23,378 nt of DNA from JAIVGV01 sp045807785 (GCA_045807785.1 JBJMGS010000110.1:1-23378), one strand, 5' to 3'. Positions 7,740 through 16,385 are shown, counted from the stretch's first letter. Notes: generated from the sequence alone by a model not told the origin. Translations and numbers: made by a program.

Positions 7740-8356
7740 GATTGCTTTACCCCCATGTAAGGGCTGATGCGCCGGCGCATCTCGGCGCGGGCGCGGTGCA
7801 GGTCGGTCTTGACCTTCGGCAGCGAGAAGCCCGTGATTTCGACGATCTCCTCGTAGCTGCGCTGCTGAAAAATTTTCAAAGTGAAGACCATCCGCTTGTC
7901 TTCGTCGAGCGCGCCGAGCGCGCGGCGCACGACCGAGTTCAATTCCTTGTCGAGCAGCTCGCCCGCCGGCGACAGCCCCTCGTCGCGTAGCTCCATCACC
8001 GACTCGTCGTCGAGTTCGACCTTCGACGCGCGTCGCTCGGCGCTTCTCAGGTGCTCGCGCGCGACATTCTTGGCGATGGAGAAGAGCCACGTCGAGAACT
8101 TCTCTTCCTCGCGCAATGCGGCGAGGTGGCGGTAGGCGCGCACGAAGGTCTCCTGCGTCAGGTCTTCGGCGAGCGCGCGGTCGCCGACCATGTCAAAGAC
8201 GAACGAGATGACGGGGCGGCTGTACCGCTCGAAGAGCAGGCGAAAAGCCTCGTGGTCGCCGCGCCGGGCGCGGGCGATGGGGGTCTCGGCGGTGTTCATC
8301 GGTGGGTCCGGGGGCAAGCCCGACTGGCTCGCCGCTGCCGCGTCAAATGTCTCCAT
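7736..8356 (-). CDS. ECF RNA polymerase sigma factor (operon 1)
   Basis: The 206-residue product has the two ECF domains. Region 2 is at about 35-105 (DHEAFRLLFERYSRPVISF, ALAEDLTQETFVRAYRHL, FSTWLFSIAKNVAREHLR). Region 4 is at about 140-195 (LDEDKRMVFTLKIFQQRSYEEI, LPKVKTDLHRARAEMRRR). The linker is acidic (VELDDESVMELRDEG). Three in-frame ATGs in a row begin at 8377, and another open frame reaches 8515, inside the palindromic repeat. I chose 8356 because the candidate promoter at 8392-8414 would start transcription near 8385, leaving almost no leader for 8377. GGAA also lies nine bases before 8356. 8377 and 8299 remain possible. It heads an operon with its own anti-sigma factor and two DUF4097 proteins, and the promoter signature shared with the other sigma gene suggests autoregulation. 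Confidence 0.88.
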   Translation of the reverse strand: METFDAAAASQSGLPPDPPMNTAETPIARARRGDHEAFRLLFERYSRPVISFVFDMVGDRALAEDLTQETFVRAYRHLAALREEEKFSTWLFSIAKNVAREHLRSAERRASKVELDDESVMELRDEGLSPAGELLDKELNSVVRRALGALDEDKRMVFTLKIFQQRSYEEIVEITGFSLPKVKTDLHRARAEMRRRISPYMGVKQS

Positions 8357-8391
8357 CGCCAGTCGTTCCATCATCATTCCGGTGTGTAAGT

Positions 8392-8414
8392 GACGTTGAG
8401 GGCGAAAAAGTTTC
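8392..8414 (-). promoter_or_regulatory. Candidate ECF-type promoter of operon 1
   Basis: On the minus strand GAAAC (8414-8410) is followed by 14 bases and CGTC (8395-8392). The spacer starts TTTTTCG. The same GAAAC-N14-CGT pattern occurs before the second sigma gene at 21240-21219. It resembles ECF promoters such as the Bacillus SigW type (TGAAAC-N16-CGTA) but with a shorter spacer. It lies 36 bases before the chosen sigma start. Confidence 0.5.
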
Positions 8415-8482
8415 AGCGAGAGCTGGAAATTTCGGCAACCATGCTCCGTACACCAACCGAACGATTGGCCACGCGAGGGCAT

Positions 8483-8695
8483 AGCCCCCGTCAGGGGCGC
8501 AAGATTGTAGCCCACGGCGTCAGCCGTGGGAACACGTCAACCTAAAGGCATTTAGCCCCTGAAAGGGGCGAAAGAAGTCCGACCGAGACGCACGCCGAAA
8601 TTCTGTCGCCCCTTTCAGGGGCTTTCAACTTCTATCTGCGTTGTCAGCCCACGGCTGACGCCGTGGGCTACAAATATTTCGCCCCTGACGGGGCT
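8483..8695. repeat. Nested palindromic REP-like element, six hairpins in mirror order
   Basis: Three hairpin units are followed by the same three in reverse complement. Unit A is 8483-8500 (AGCCCCCGTCAGGGGCGC), B is 8511-8530 (CCCACGGC, GTCA, GCCGTGGG) and C is 8554-8569 (GCCCCT, GAAA-type loop, GGGGC). The mirror copies are C' at 8607-8622, B' at 8648-8667 and A' at 8681-8694. Each unit folds alone, and the whole 213-base block can fold as one long imperfect hairpin. It fills the gap between the stop of the DUF5916 gene (8705) and the operon 1 promoter. The stretch 8357-8704 holds this element and the promoter and no other gene. It may end or stabilise the DUF5916 transcript. REP-like palindromes are normally dispersed in many genomic copies; that cannot be checked here. 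Confidence 0.8.
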
Positions 8696-8704
8696 TCCGT
8701 CACG

Positions 8705-11572
8705 CTACTCGAAGCTCTTTCTGAATAGGTACGACAGCTTGACGAAGAAGGTGCGCCCGTTGCGGCGGAAGCCGGGCTCCAACTGACCCGTGAAGGGGTT
8801 AAAGCCGTTGCGGTTCAGGTCGTCGTTATAGCCGACGTAAAACGCGGTGCCGGGGTTCGGCGTCCAGCCCAGCAGGAACTGACCGCGCGCGTCCGCCGCA
8901 AGCGAGTCGTAGTCGATGCGCGCGCGCACGAAGGTGTAGCGAGTGAACTGGTAGGTGCCGCGCGCAACGTAGATGTTGTCGTCGAAGGCGACGAGCCCGT
9001 TGTCGCGGCGGGTGAGGCGCGCCTTCGTGTAGTCGAGCGAGAGGTTCAAGGCGTTCGTCGGCTTGTAGTTGACGCTCGCGTTGACGTCGAAAGAGTTCGC
9101 CGAGCCGGGGTCGAGCGGCGCGCCCTGACCCGAATTGATCGCCGTCGGGCTGACGCGCGGGAACTTGGGACCCGCGCCGAAGTCGAAGTCGAAGACGCCG
9201 CGGCGCGTGCCGACGAAGGCGGAGGCGTAGAACTGTTTGGTGAACTGCCGCTCGCCGTAAACGAAGATCGTCTTCTGCCGCGTCTGCCGCTCGTTGTCGT
9301 TGCCCGCGAACGCGCCTTCGAGCAGCGCCCCCGTCGGGCGCGCCGGCCCGCGCCGTGCGCCGAACTCCTCCTCGAAGATGCGCTCGTAGCCGAAGTTCGT
9401 CCCCACCTGCACGAAGGTCTGGTGCGCGAAGTTGAAGTTGTAGTTCGTCCCGTCGCTCCAGCTTTGCAGACTCGCCTGCCAGTTGTAGGTCACGACCACG
9501 AAATTCTGGAGTGTGAACTTCGTCAGCATCGCCTTGGGGTTCGGCTCGGTCGAGAGGCGGATCGCGCCGAACGACTCGTTCGTGTTCGTCTGCTGCGTGA
9601 AGCCCACGTCGGCGCGGTAGTCGTGCGTGCGCCCGTTGCCCTGGAGGACGTAGCCGAAGTGGCGCCCGGTGTAGTCGAGCACCCAGTTGTAGGCGAAGCC
9701 GTTGCCGGTGCGATAAACCTGCTGTCCTGGATAGACCGGATCGCCCGGCGCGGTCGGGTGGTCTGCCGGGTACTTCAGGTTCGGATCGAGATCGGGTTCG
9801 CGGAAGAAGGCGCGCGAGGTGGTGCCGATCAGCTCGAACGTGGCGATGGTCTTCGGGTCGAGTTTGAAGCGACCGTCAACGCCGCCGACCTCGTTGTGCC
9901 GCTCGATGAAGCTGTAGGCGGTGGCGAACGCGCCGACGCTCGACTCGCTCCCGACGTCGTGCTTGACGCGCGCGACGCCAATGTAAGCGTTCTTGCCGAC
10001 GAAGCGCTCGACGAAGGTCTGGAACTGCGCCGCTTCGATGCGCTCCCGGTCTGGGTCGGGCTCGGAGAGGAAGGCGCGGCGGCGCGCGTCGAGTTCGTCC
10101 TCGCTGAAGTTGCCGGGCGCGTTGTCCGAGGCGAGGATCAGGCCGAAGGTGTTCTTGCCGCGCTTACCCGTCAGCTTCACCGCGTAGTCTGGATCGATGA
10201 TGGCGCGCGTGTGGACGACTGTGCTCCGCGTCTCGAAAATCTCCTTGCCTTCGAGGAAGAAGGGTCGCTTTTCCGGGAAGAAGATGGGGAAACGCTGGTT
10301 CGCCGTGATGACCGTCTGATCGGCTTCGACCTGCGCGAAGTCCGGGTTATAGGCGAAGTCGAGCGTGATGGTCGGCGTCAGAGTGAACTTCGTCGTCACG
10401 CCGATGTCTTGCTGGATGGGTTCGTTGACGAAGCGCCCCGTGTCCGGCGCGGCGGTGAGTGAAGGAAACGGCGTCGGCGGCTGCGCGTGGACGCGCCGGC
10501 CCGTCTCGGAGACGGTGAGGCTCGGAATAATTTCGAGCGTGCGCGCCGTTGAGATACCTTCGATGCCGGTGATCGCGCCCTCCTGGATGAGCGTCCCCTC
10601 GATGTCGCGCGAGATCGGCATCCACGAATCTGTCTCGTTGTTCGCGTGCTTGATGATGCGGAAGAGGTGTAGGCCCCAGAGTTTGCCCTTGCCCGTCTCG
10701 TACCGAAGCGACTTGAACGGGATGGCCACCTCGACCGTATAGCCGTCCGCCGTCATCTGGCCCTTCGACTCCATGACAATATCGAAGCTGTAGTCCTCAT
10801 CGCCCCCTTCGGTGCGGATGGCGTCGGCCTGTATGCCGAGCGGATTGAACTCCAACTGGTAAGCGCGGCGGTGATCGTGGAAGGTGTCGAGATACATCCC
10901 GACGTTGTCGTCGTCGCTGATGCCGTCGCGCTTGGCGACGCGCGCTCTCACCTGCGAGGGGTCGTCGTAGGCGTGGAAGGCCACATAGAGGTTGTGCGCG
11001 TCGTAGCCGATGAAGGCTTCGGTCGGCTTCGTGGGTGCGATGTTGTCGCCGGGCTCGACCTGGTAGAAGTCTTTGAAGGCAGCCGCATGCTTCCACATCT
11101 CGTCGTCGAGCTTGCCGTCAATAACGGGCGGATTGTCGAAGCGCGCGAGGCGCACAGGATTCGCCTTCTCCGGCGGGACGTTGACGGTGTGGTGGCCGCC
11201 CACCGAGGCGACCGTCTTCGCCGCGCCGACCGTCGCGCTCGTGGTCGAAGAGTCGCTCGTCAAGGGCGCGGACGGCGGGGCGTTCGTCGGGTCGGCCTGC
11301 TGTCCGGGCGGCGTGACGGGCGTCGGCGTCGGCTTCGCCGCGGAGGGTGGGTTCTGCCGTTGACCGACCGCGCCGGACTGTGGCGCGTCCTGAGCGGACG
11401 CCGCCGCGGCGAGCAGGCATAAAACGACGACGGCGAAGACACAGAGTCTTCGCCTCGATTCCAGCGCGGGGCGCTCACCGTGCGGCGGTTTGCCGGTCGG
11501 CTTGAAGAAGTTTATGACCGGGGAGTGAAGAGATGAAGAGTAGCGCCAGCAGCGCACCGCCCTGTGACCCAT
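8705..11572 (-). CDS. Large outer-membrane protein, CBM9-like plus DUF5916 (copy 1)
   Basis: The 955-residue product has a hydrophobic signal segment at about 43-60 (VFAVVVLCLLAAAASA/QDA) after an unusually long 40-residue N-region. A Pro/Thr/Ala-rich linker covers 62-125. Residues about 141-345 are a CBM9-like sugar-binding-type domain (NPPVIDGKLDDEMWKHAAAF, LYVAFHAYDD, DGYTVEVAIPFKSLRY). From about 380 to the end is a DUF5916 beta-barrel-like region (NPDFAQVEADQTVITANQRF, RPFFLEGKEIF). It ends SYLFRKSFE, with the aromatic-rich last strand usual for outer-membrane barrels. The start at 11572 has AAGGA five bases upstream; a shorter start nearer the signal segment is possible but no in-frame ATG exists there. 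It lies 126 bases after its paralogue at 11699-14386. The substrate is unknown. Confidence 0.85.
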   Translation of the reverse strand: MGHRAVRCWRYSSSLHSPVINFFKPTGKPPHGERPALESRRRLCVFAVVVLCLLAAAASAQDAPQSGAVGQRQNPPSAAKPTPTPVTPPGQQADPTNAPPSAPLTSDSSTTSATVGAAKTVASVGGHHTVNVPPEKANPVRLARFDNPPVIDGKLDDEMWKHAAAFKDFYQVEPGDNIAPTKPTEAFIGYDAHNLYVAFHAYDDPSQVRARVAKRDGISDDDNVGMYLDTFHDHRRAYQLEFNPLGIQADAIRTEGGDEDYSFDIVMESKGQMTADGYTVEVAIPFKSLRYETGKGKLWGLHLFRIIKHANNETDSWMPISRDIEGTLIQEGAITGIEGISTARTLEIIPSLTVSETGRRVHAQPPTPFPSLTAAPDTGRFVNEPIQQDIGVTTKFTLTPTITLDFAYNPDFAQVEADQTVITANQRFPIFFPEKRPFFLEGKEIFETRSTVVHTRAIIDPDYAVKLTGKRGKNTFGLILASDNAPGNFSEDELDARRRAFLSEPDPDRERIEAAQFQTFVERFVGKNAYIGVARVKHDVGSESSVGAFATAYSFIERHNEVGGVDGRFKLDPKTIATFELIGTTSRAFFREPDLDPNLKYPADHPTAPGDPVYPGQQVYRTGNGFAYNWVLDYTGRHFGYVLQGNGRTHDYRADVGFTQQTNTNESFGAIRLSTEPNPKAMLTKFTLQNFVVVTYNWQASLQSWSDGTNYNFNFAHQTFVQVGTNFGYERIFEEEFGARRGPARPTGALLEGAFAGNDNERQTRQKTIFVYGERQFTKQFYASAFVGTRRGVFDFDFGAGPKFPRVSPTAINSGQGAPLDPGSANSFDVNASVNYKPTNALNLSLDYTKARLTRRDNGLVAFDDNIYVARGTYQFTRYTFVRARIDYDSLAADARGQFLLGWTPNPGTAFYVGYNDDLNRNGFNPFTGQLEPGFRRNGRTFFVKLSYLFRKSFE

Positions 11573-11612
11573 GACCGTCCTTGCCCCTTATCAGCACGCC
11601 GCCAAATGCTCT

Positions 11613-11680
11613 CAAGTTCCGGGTCGCTCGGCGGCGGGCAAGAAGCCCACCAACCCGTCGCGCGCGCGACCCAGAACTTG
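11613..11680. repeat. Imperfect inverted repeat between the two DUF5916 genes
   Basis: CAAGTTCCGGGTCGC (11613-11627) pairs with GCGACCCAGAACTTG (11666-11680), 15 bases with one non-Watson-Crick position, around a 38-base spacer. It sits between the stop at 11699 and the next start at 11572. It could form a processing or attenuation hairpin in the minus-strand transcript. No T-run follows it. Confidence 0.5.
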
Positions 11681-11698
11681 AAACTCGCCCGCCCGGCT

Positions 11699-14386
11699 TC
11701 AGCCGCCGAAGCTGTGGCGGAATAGGTATGACATTTTGACGAAGAAGGTGCGACCGTTGCGCCTGAAGCCCGGCTCCAGACTCCCAGTGTAGGGGTTGAA
11801 GCCGCTGCGCGTCATGTCGTCGTTGTAACCTACGTAAAAAGCCGTGCCGGGGTTCGGCGTCCAGCCCATCAAAAATTGACCACGGAGGCGTGAGGCGAGC
11901 GTCGAGTAATCGACGCGCGCGCGGGCGAAGAGGAAGCGCGTGAACTGGTAGGTCGTGCGCGAGGTGATGATGTTCTCGTCAAACGCCGTGCGATGCGTGT
12001 CGTCGCGCACGAGCCGCTGCTTCGTGTAGTCGAGCGAGGTGCGCAGCGCCGCCGACGGCTGATAGATGAACGAGGTCTGGATGTTCCACAGATCACCCGC
12101 GCCCGGATCGAGCGGCGCGCCCTGCCCGAAGGCGAGCGCGGCTGGGCTCACGCGCGGGAACTTGGGCCCGTTGCCGAAGTCGAAGTCGAAGACGTTGAAG
12201 TCGCGTATGACCTGCGCGAAGAAGTAATACTTCTTCGAGATTTGCGAGTCGATGACGCCAATGAAGCTGTTCTTGTAGGTCGAGCGCTCCGAGTCTCTGC
12301 CGAAGAAGGCGCCCGCCTGCGCCGGGATGAAGTCCCCCGCCGCATCGTAGCGTGCGGGCATCCGCTTGGGGCCGAACTCCTCTTCGATCAGTCGCTCGTA
12401 GGCGCGCCGGTAGCCGAACGTGAGGAACGTCTGGCGGTGCAGGTCGAAGCCGAACATCGGCTGCACGTCCACGCGCTGCGAGCGCCCCTGGAAATCGAGT
12501 TGATAGACGATGTTCGCGTTGGCGCGGTAGGTGATGACGGCGTTCTTCGGGTTGGGCTCGCTCGACCAGCGCGGGTTGATGCGGATGGCGTTCGTGTTCG
12601 TGCGCGTGGTGAAGCCAACGTCGGCGCGGTAGTCGCGCGTGTAGCCGTCGCCGTTTAAGTTGATGCCGTAGTGCCGCTCGCTGTGATCGTAGCTCCAGCG
12701 GTAGGCGAAGGCGTCGCCGCGCCGATCGACGTTGCGGTTGATCTCAGGGTTGTAGAACAGACGGTTCGAGCGCGTGCCGAGCAGTTGGAAGCTGAAGACG
12801 GTTTTCGGATCGAGCTTGAAGCGCCCGTCAACGCCCGCCACGTCGTTGTAACGGTCGGGGAAATTATAGGTCGTCGCGATGAGCCCCACGGTGCTCTCAC
12901 GCCCCACGTCGCGCTTGAGGCGCACGACCCCGATGGTCGCGTTCTTGCCGACGAACTTATCGAAGAAACTCTGGAAGCTCGCCTGCCGCGCGGCGCGCGT
13001 GGCTTCGTCCGTGCCGCCCAAGACGAAGAGCCGCCGGTCGTTCAACTCGTCTTCGGAGTAGTTGCCGGGCGCGTTGTCCGAGGCGACGATCAGGCCGAAA
13101 GTGTTCTTGCCGCGCTTACCTGTCAGCTTCACCGCGTAGTCTGGATCGACGATGGCGCGCGTATGGACGACGGTGAGCGGCGTCTGAAAGACCTCTTTGC
13201 CTTCGAGGAAGAAGGGTCGCTTCTCTTCGAAGAAGATGGGAAAGCGCTGGTTCGCGGTCACGACGGTCGCGTCCGCCTCGACCTGCGCGAAGTCCGGGTT
13301 GAACGCCGCGTCGAGCGTGATCGTGGGCGTGATGCCGAACTTGACGGTCAAGCCGGGATCGAACGCGACGGGTTCGTTCAGGAGGCGACCGGGAAGCGCG
13401 GGCGGCGGCTGCCCCAGCGTGACGGGCGCGAACGAGCGCGCGCGCCGTCCCGTCTCCGAGACGGTGAAGCTCGGCACCAGCTCGAAGTTGCGCTCGGTCG
13501 AGATGCCTTCGAGCCCGTTGATGAAACCTTCCTGAATGAGCGTGCCCGCCACTTCGCGCGAGAGCGGCATCCACGAATCCAGCTCGCCGTTGAACCGCTG
13601 GATTTTGCGGAAGACGTGAAGGCCCCAGAACTTGTCTTTCCCGGCGGTGTAGCGCAGCGACTTGAAGGGGATCGCCGCCTCGACCGTGTAGCCGTCCGAG
13701 GTCAACATGCCCTTCGACTCATGAACGAAGTCGATGCTGAAGTCCTCGCCCGATCCTTCCGTGCGCACGGCGTCCGCCTGCACGCCGAGCGGATTGAAGA
13801 AGAACTCTGTGGCCTTGCGCTTGTCGTTGTAGGTGTCGAGATAGACGCCGATGAAGTCGTCGTCGAAGATTTGATCGCGCTTGGCGATGCGCGCGCGCAC
13901 CTGCGCCGGATCGTCGTAGGCGTGGAAGGCGAGGTAGAGGTACTTCGAGTCGTAGGCGATGTAAGCTTCGGAAGGCTTCGAGGCCGCGACGTTGTCGCCG
14001 GGCTGCACCTGGTAGAAGTCTGTGAAACGGGCGGCGTGCTGCCACACTTCGTCGTCGAGCTTGCCGTCGATGACGGGCGGCTTGTCGAGGCGCGGGATGC
14101 GGATGGGCTGCAACTTCTCGGCGGGCAGAGTGATCGTGCCCGCCGTCGTGCGGATGGTTCGCGCCGGGGCGTTGACGGTGGAAGCGGTCGCTGGTTTCGC
14201 GGCGTCGGCCTTTTCAGGCGTCGGCTTCGCGGCGGCGTCTTTCGCCTTCTTCACATCATTCGCGGCGGGCGCGCCGGAAGTTAATTTCGCGGCGGGGGTC
14301 GCGGGGGGCTGTGTGGAAGGGACATTCTGCGCGCGCGCGCAGACCGAGAGCAGGAGCAGGCAGAGAGATAATGCTAAAAATTTCAT
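11699..14386 (-). CDS. Large outer-membrane protein, CBM9-like plus DUF5916 (copy 2)
   Basis: The 895-residue product has a clear signal peptide (MKFLALSLCLLLLSVCARA/QNV, 1-19) and an Ala/Lys/Pro-rich linker to about residue 90. A CBM9-like domain follows from about 95 (KPPVIDGKLDDEVWQHAARF, YLAFHAYDD, DGYTVEAAIPFKSLRY). The DUF5916 region then shares long stretches with copy 1, for example NPDFAQVEADATVVTANQRF, KRPFFLEGKEVF and DYAVKLTGKRGKNTFGLIVA. The C-terminus SYLFRHSFGG is again barrel-like. The pair clearly arose by duplication, while the signal and linker regions have diverged. The start at 14386 has only a weak AGAAG before it but is fixed by the signal peptide. It follows the operon 2 hairpin (14445-14479) and precedes copy 1 in the same direction. 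Confidence 0.87.
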   Translation of the reverse strand: MKFLALSLCLLLLSVCARAQNVPSTQPPATPAAKLTSGAPAANDVKKAKDAAAKPTPEKADAAKPATASTVNAPARTIRTTAGTITLPAEKLQPIRIPRLDKPPVIDGKLDDEVWQHAARFTDFYQVQPGDNVAASKPSEAYIAYDSKYLYLAFHAYDDPAQVRARIAKRDQIFDDDFIGVYLDTYNDKRKATEFFFNPLGVQADAVRTEGSGEDFSIDFVHESKGMLTSDGYTVEAAIPFKSLRYTAGKDKFWGLHVFRKIQRFNGELDSWMPLSREVAGTLIQEGFINGLEGISTERNFELVPSFTVSETGRRARSFAPVTLGQPPPALPGRLLNEPVAFDPGLTVKFGITPTITLDAAFNPDFAQVEADATVVTANQRFPIFFEEKRPFFLEGKEVFQTPLTVVHTRAIVDPDYAVKLTGKRGKNTFGLIVASDNAPGNYSEDELNDRRLFVLGGTDEATRAARQASFQSFFDKFVGKNATIGVVRLKRDVGRESTVGLIATTYNFPDRYNDVAGVDGRFKLDPKTVFSFQLLGTRSNRLFYNPEINRNVDRRGDAFAYRWSYDHSERHYGINLNGDGYTRDYRADVGFTTRTNTNAIRINPRWSSEPNPKNAVITYRANANIVYQLDFQGRSQRVDVQPMFGFDLHRQTFLTFGYRRAYERLIEEEFGPKRMPARYDAAGDFIPAQAGAFFGRDSERSTYKNSFIGVIDSQISKKYYFFAQVIRDFNVFDFDFGNGPKFPRVSPAALAFGQGAPLDPGAGDLWNIQTSFIYQPSAALRTSLDYTKQRLVRDDTHRTAFDENIITSRTTYQFTRFLFARARVDYSTLASRLRGQFLMGWTPNPGTAFYVGYNDDMTRSGFNPYTGSLEPGFRRNGRTFFVKMSYLFRHSFGG

Positions 14387-14444
14387 GACTTCTGTATTTA
14401 TGACTGACTGATGCGGACGGGAATGTGATCGTCACTAACACGTT

Positions 14445-14479
14445 GGGAAGCGGCGTCGCAGAATATGACGCCGCTTCCC
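14445..14479 (-). terminator. Perfect 13-base-pair stem-loop after operon 2
   Basis: GGGAAGCGGCGTC (14445-14457) and GACGCCGCTTCCC (14467-14479) are exact inverted repeats with a nine-base loop. The structure lies 70 bases past the last DUF4097 stop (14549) and 58 bases before the DUF5916 start (14386). No clear T-run follows on the minus strand, so it may be a weak terminator or an RNA-stabilising element. A smaller stem (14513-14518 with 14524-14529) lies just before it. Confidence 0.55.
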
Positions 14480-14548
14480 GCGAAAATGTTTCGCCTAATT
14501 TGTCTGCGGGTTGGCGGCCGTTTGCCGCCGCAGGCCCAAGCCCCGCGC

Positions 14549-15358
14549 TCAGCCGTTGCCGCGGCGGATTTTGATCGCGCCGTTGACGTTCGACAGTTTG
14601 ACGCGCGCGCCGCCGCCGCCGAGCTGACCTTCGAGCGACGAGCCGACGTATTCGCCGCGCCGGACGTTCATGCCAAAGTCGTTCGAGATCGTGCCGTGGA
14701 CGGTGTCGGCTGTCAGATCGGCGCTGATGCCCGACGGGACGACGAGATCGACCGTGCCGTTGACCGAGTTGAGCGTGATCGCTTTCCCCGCTTCGAGGCG
14801 GTCGAACTCGGCTTCGAGCGTGCCGTTGATGGTCGAGAGTCGCGCCTCGCCCGTGAGGTTGCGCGCCGAGAGGCGACCGTTAATGCACGTCGCCTTGATC
14901 GAGCCCGCCAGGCCTTCGACGTCGAGCCCACCGTTGATCAGCTCAATCGAGTCGAGCCGCGCCGTGCGCGGCACCGTCAGCGTATACTCCACGCTCGCCG
15001 GGTTTTCGTTGCTCCCGCGCTCCCAGCGCAGCTCGTCCGTGGGGTAGCGCGTGCGCACGCTGATCGTGTCGCCCGCCGCCTGCACGTCAATCGTTGCCTC
15101 CGCGAGCCGCTTTTGCGAGCGCGCGTGTTTGACGGCGTCGATCTTCACCTCGTCGCGATCCCACGCGACGATGCGCGCCGCGCCGTTGATGTTCTTGAGC
15201 GTGATCTGCCCGCCGCGCGATAGCGGGTAGGTCTGATGAAACTCCTCGCGGAACTGATCGTCTTCGCCGCTCTCGTCGGCGCGCACCACCCGCGCCGCGT
15301 GCGACGCGATGAGCGCCGCGGCACAGAACATAACGAACATGAATGTTTTTCTGATCAT
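14549..15358 (-). CDS. Secreted type-A DUF4097 beta-solenoid protein (third copy of operon 2)
   Basis: The 269-residue product has a signal peptide (1-27, MIRKTFMFVMFCAAALIASH to VVRA/DES). Residues 36-268 are the DUF4097 domain. It opens with EEFHQTYPLSRGG, the same strand as in its neighbours (EFRQSYTL, SSRQTYQL). The seven turn motifs are INGA at 57, INGG at 141, INGR at 159, INGT at 177, VNGT at 199, VHGT at 220 and VNGA at 258. Their spacing (84, 18, 18, 22, 21, 38) matches the other type-A proteins. The frame opens 33 codons earlier at 15457, but GAGG lies eight bases before the ATG at 15358 and the signal peptide starts there. It is the last gene of operon 2. It is likely exported; its role is unknown. 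Confidence 0.83.
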   Translation of the reverse strand: MIRKTFMFVMFCAAALIASHAARVVRADESGEDDQFREEFHQTYPLSRGGQITLKNINGAARIVAWDRDEVKIDAVKHARSQKRLAEATIDVQAAGDTISVRTRYPTDELRWERGSNENPASVEYTLTVPRTARLDSIELINGGLDVEGLAGSIKATCINGRLSARNLTGEARLSTINGTLEAEFDRLEAGKAITLNSVNGTVDLVVPSGISADLTADTVHGTISNDFGMNVRRGEYVGSSLEGQLGGGGARVKLSNVNGAIKIRRGNG

Positions 15359-15482
15359 CTGCTTAACCTCAATCAAACTTGTCGCTGCCTCGGACGCTTG
15401 AAGAATTGCGCGGGCGGCGGCGGCGAGATCGGAGACCCACCATCTCAACCCTGCCACGCGCCGCCCGCCCCGCCGCGCCCTG

Positions 15483-16385
15483 TTAAGAGCGCGGGACGAG
15501 ATTGACGCTGCCGTTGACGCCGCTGACGTTGATCGGCGCGCCGCCCGCGCCGATCTTGGCGTTGAAGCTCGTGCGGCTGACGCGACCCTGCACCGTCACG
15601 TTCGGCATGTCGGCGTTGACCGAGCCGTTGACGCCGCTCACCGCGAGGTCGGCGTTGAGCGCGCCGTCGAACTTCAGCTCGACGCGGCCGTTGATGCCGC
15701 TGACGCGTATGCCGCGCTCGCTGACCTGCGAGATCGCCATCGTCACCGCGCCGTTGATCCCGCTGATGTCCACGTAGCCGCGCGCCTGCGCCACGTCAAC
15801 GCGACCGTTGATGCCGGAGAGCTTGACGGGACCGTCCAACTCGCCGACGGTCGCCCTGCCGTTGATGCCGCTCGCCGTAAAATCCACGTTGCGCGGAATC
15901 TTCATCGTCACGCGCTGGCGCACCTGGTGGTTGTCGCCGTGCCAGCCCTCATCACGGTTGTTCTCGCCGCGCACGACGAGACCCGTCGCGGTCTGCTCGA
16001 CGATCACTTTGTGGTAGTCGAGATCGGAGCGGTTGCGCGCCGTGCGCAGGACGTAAACTTCCGCCGCGCCGCCGTTGGAAGTCTCCACGTCGACCGAGCC
16101 GTTCATGCCGGAGACGCGCACCTGCGCGCCGGGCGCGAGCGTGTAGCTCTGGCGGAACTCGTCGCGCTCGGTGAACTCGCTGTCGTCGTCGCCGCCTTTA
16201 TGTCTTTCCTTCTGATCGTCGTAGTCGTCGCCGTGCTTGTGCTTTTCCTTATCTTGGTGATCGTCCTGCGCGACGGTCGCCGCGCGCGCCGCCGTCGCCG
16301 CGTCGAAGGAAGAGAGCTTGCCGCCCGAGAGCGCGAGCGCCGCGAGCGCCGCGAAAAGAATCATCGACATCAATCTGAGTCTCAT
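15483..16385 (-). CDS. Secreted type-A DUF4097 protein with homogeneous SGING turns and His/Asp-rich segment
   Basis: The 300-residue product has a signal peptide (about 1-36) and then a His/Asp/Lys-rich segment at 41-70 with H43, H49, H51 and H62, which looks able to bind metal. The solenoid at about 72-298 has seven near-identical turns, SG(I/M/V)NG, at residues 92, 172, 190, 208, 229, 250 and 288. The spacing (80, 18, 18, 21, 21, 38) equals that of the HEAT fusion at 3451-5295. The strand DEFRQSYTLAPGAQ, the segment VGELDGPVKLSGINGRV and the late KIGAGGAP are shared with that protein as well. AGGAGG lies eight bases before the ATG, so the start is firm. It lies 51 bases after the SVSG-type copy and 124 bases before the next one. 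That gap holds a 10-base GC-rich inverted repeat and no gene. Function unknown. Confidence 0.85.
   Translation of the reverse strand: MRLRLMSMILFAALAALALSGGKLSSFDAATAARAATVAQDDHQDKEKHKHGDDYDDQKERHKGGDDDSEFTERDEFRQSYTLAPGAQVRVSGMNGSVDVETSNGGAAEVYVLRTARNRSDLDYHKVIVEQTATGLVVRGENNRDEGWHGDNHQVRQRVTMKIPRNVDFTASGINGRATVGELDGPVKLSGINGRVDVAQARGYVDISGINGAVTMAISQVSERGIRVSGINGRVELKFDGALNADLAVSGVNGSVNADMPNVTVQGRVSRTSFNAKIGAGGAPINVSGVNGSVNLVPRS

Noticed and set aside
7740..8090. N-terminal extension of the operon 1 anti-sigma factor
   Set aside because: It overlaps the sigma gene in another frame, and the ATGA overlap and zinc motif mark the real start.
8357..8515. N-terminal extension of the operon 1 sigma factor
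   Set aside because: It would translate the palindromic element and the promoter, and sigma region 2 needs none of it.
8483..8695. CRISPR array
   Set aside because: The repeats are mirror-image hairpins, not direct repeats with uniform spacers, and no cas gene is present.
12671..14284. 537-codon open frame on the plus strand
   Set aside because: It is antisense to the DUF5916 gene, has no signal or domain, and is rich in Arg, Val, Glu and Asp as expected for the complement of GC-biased codons.
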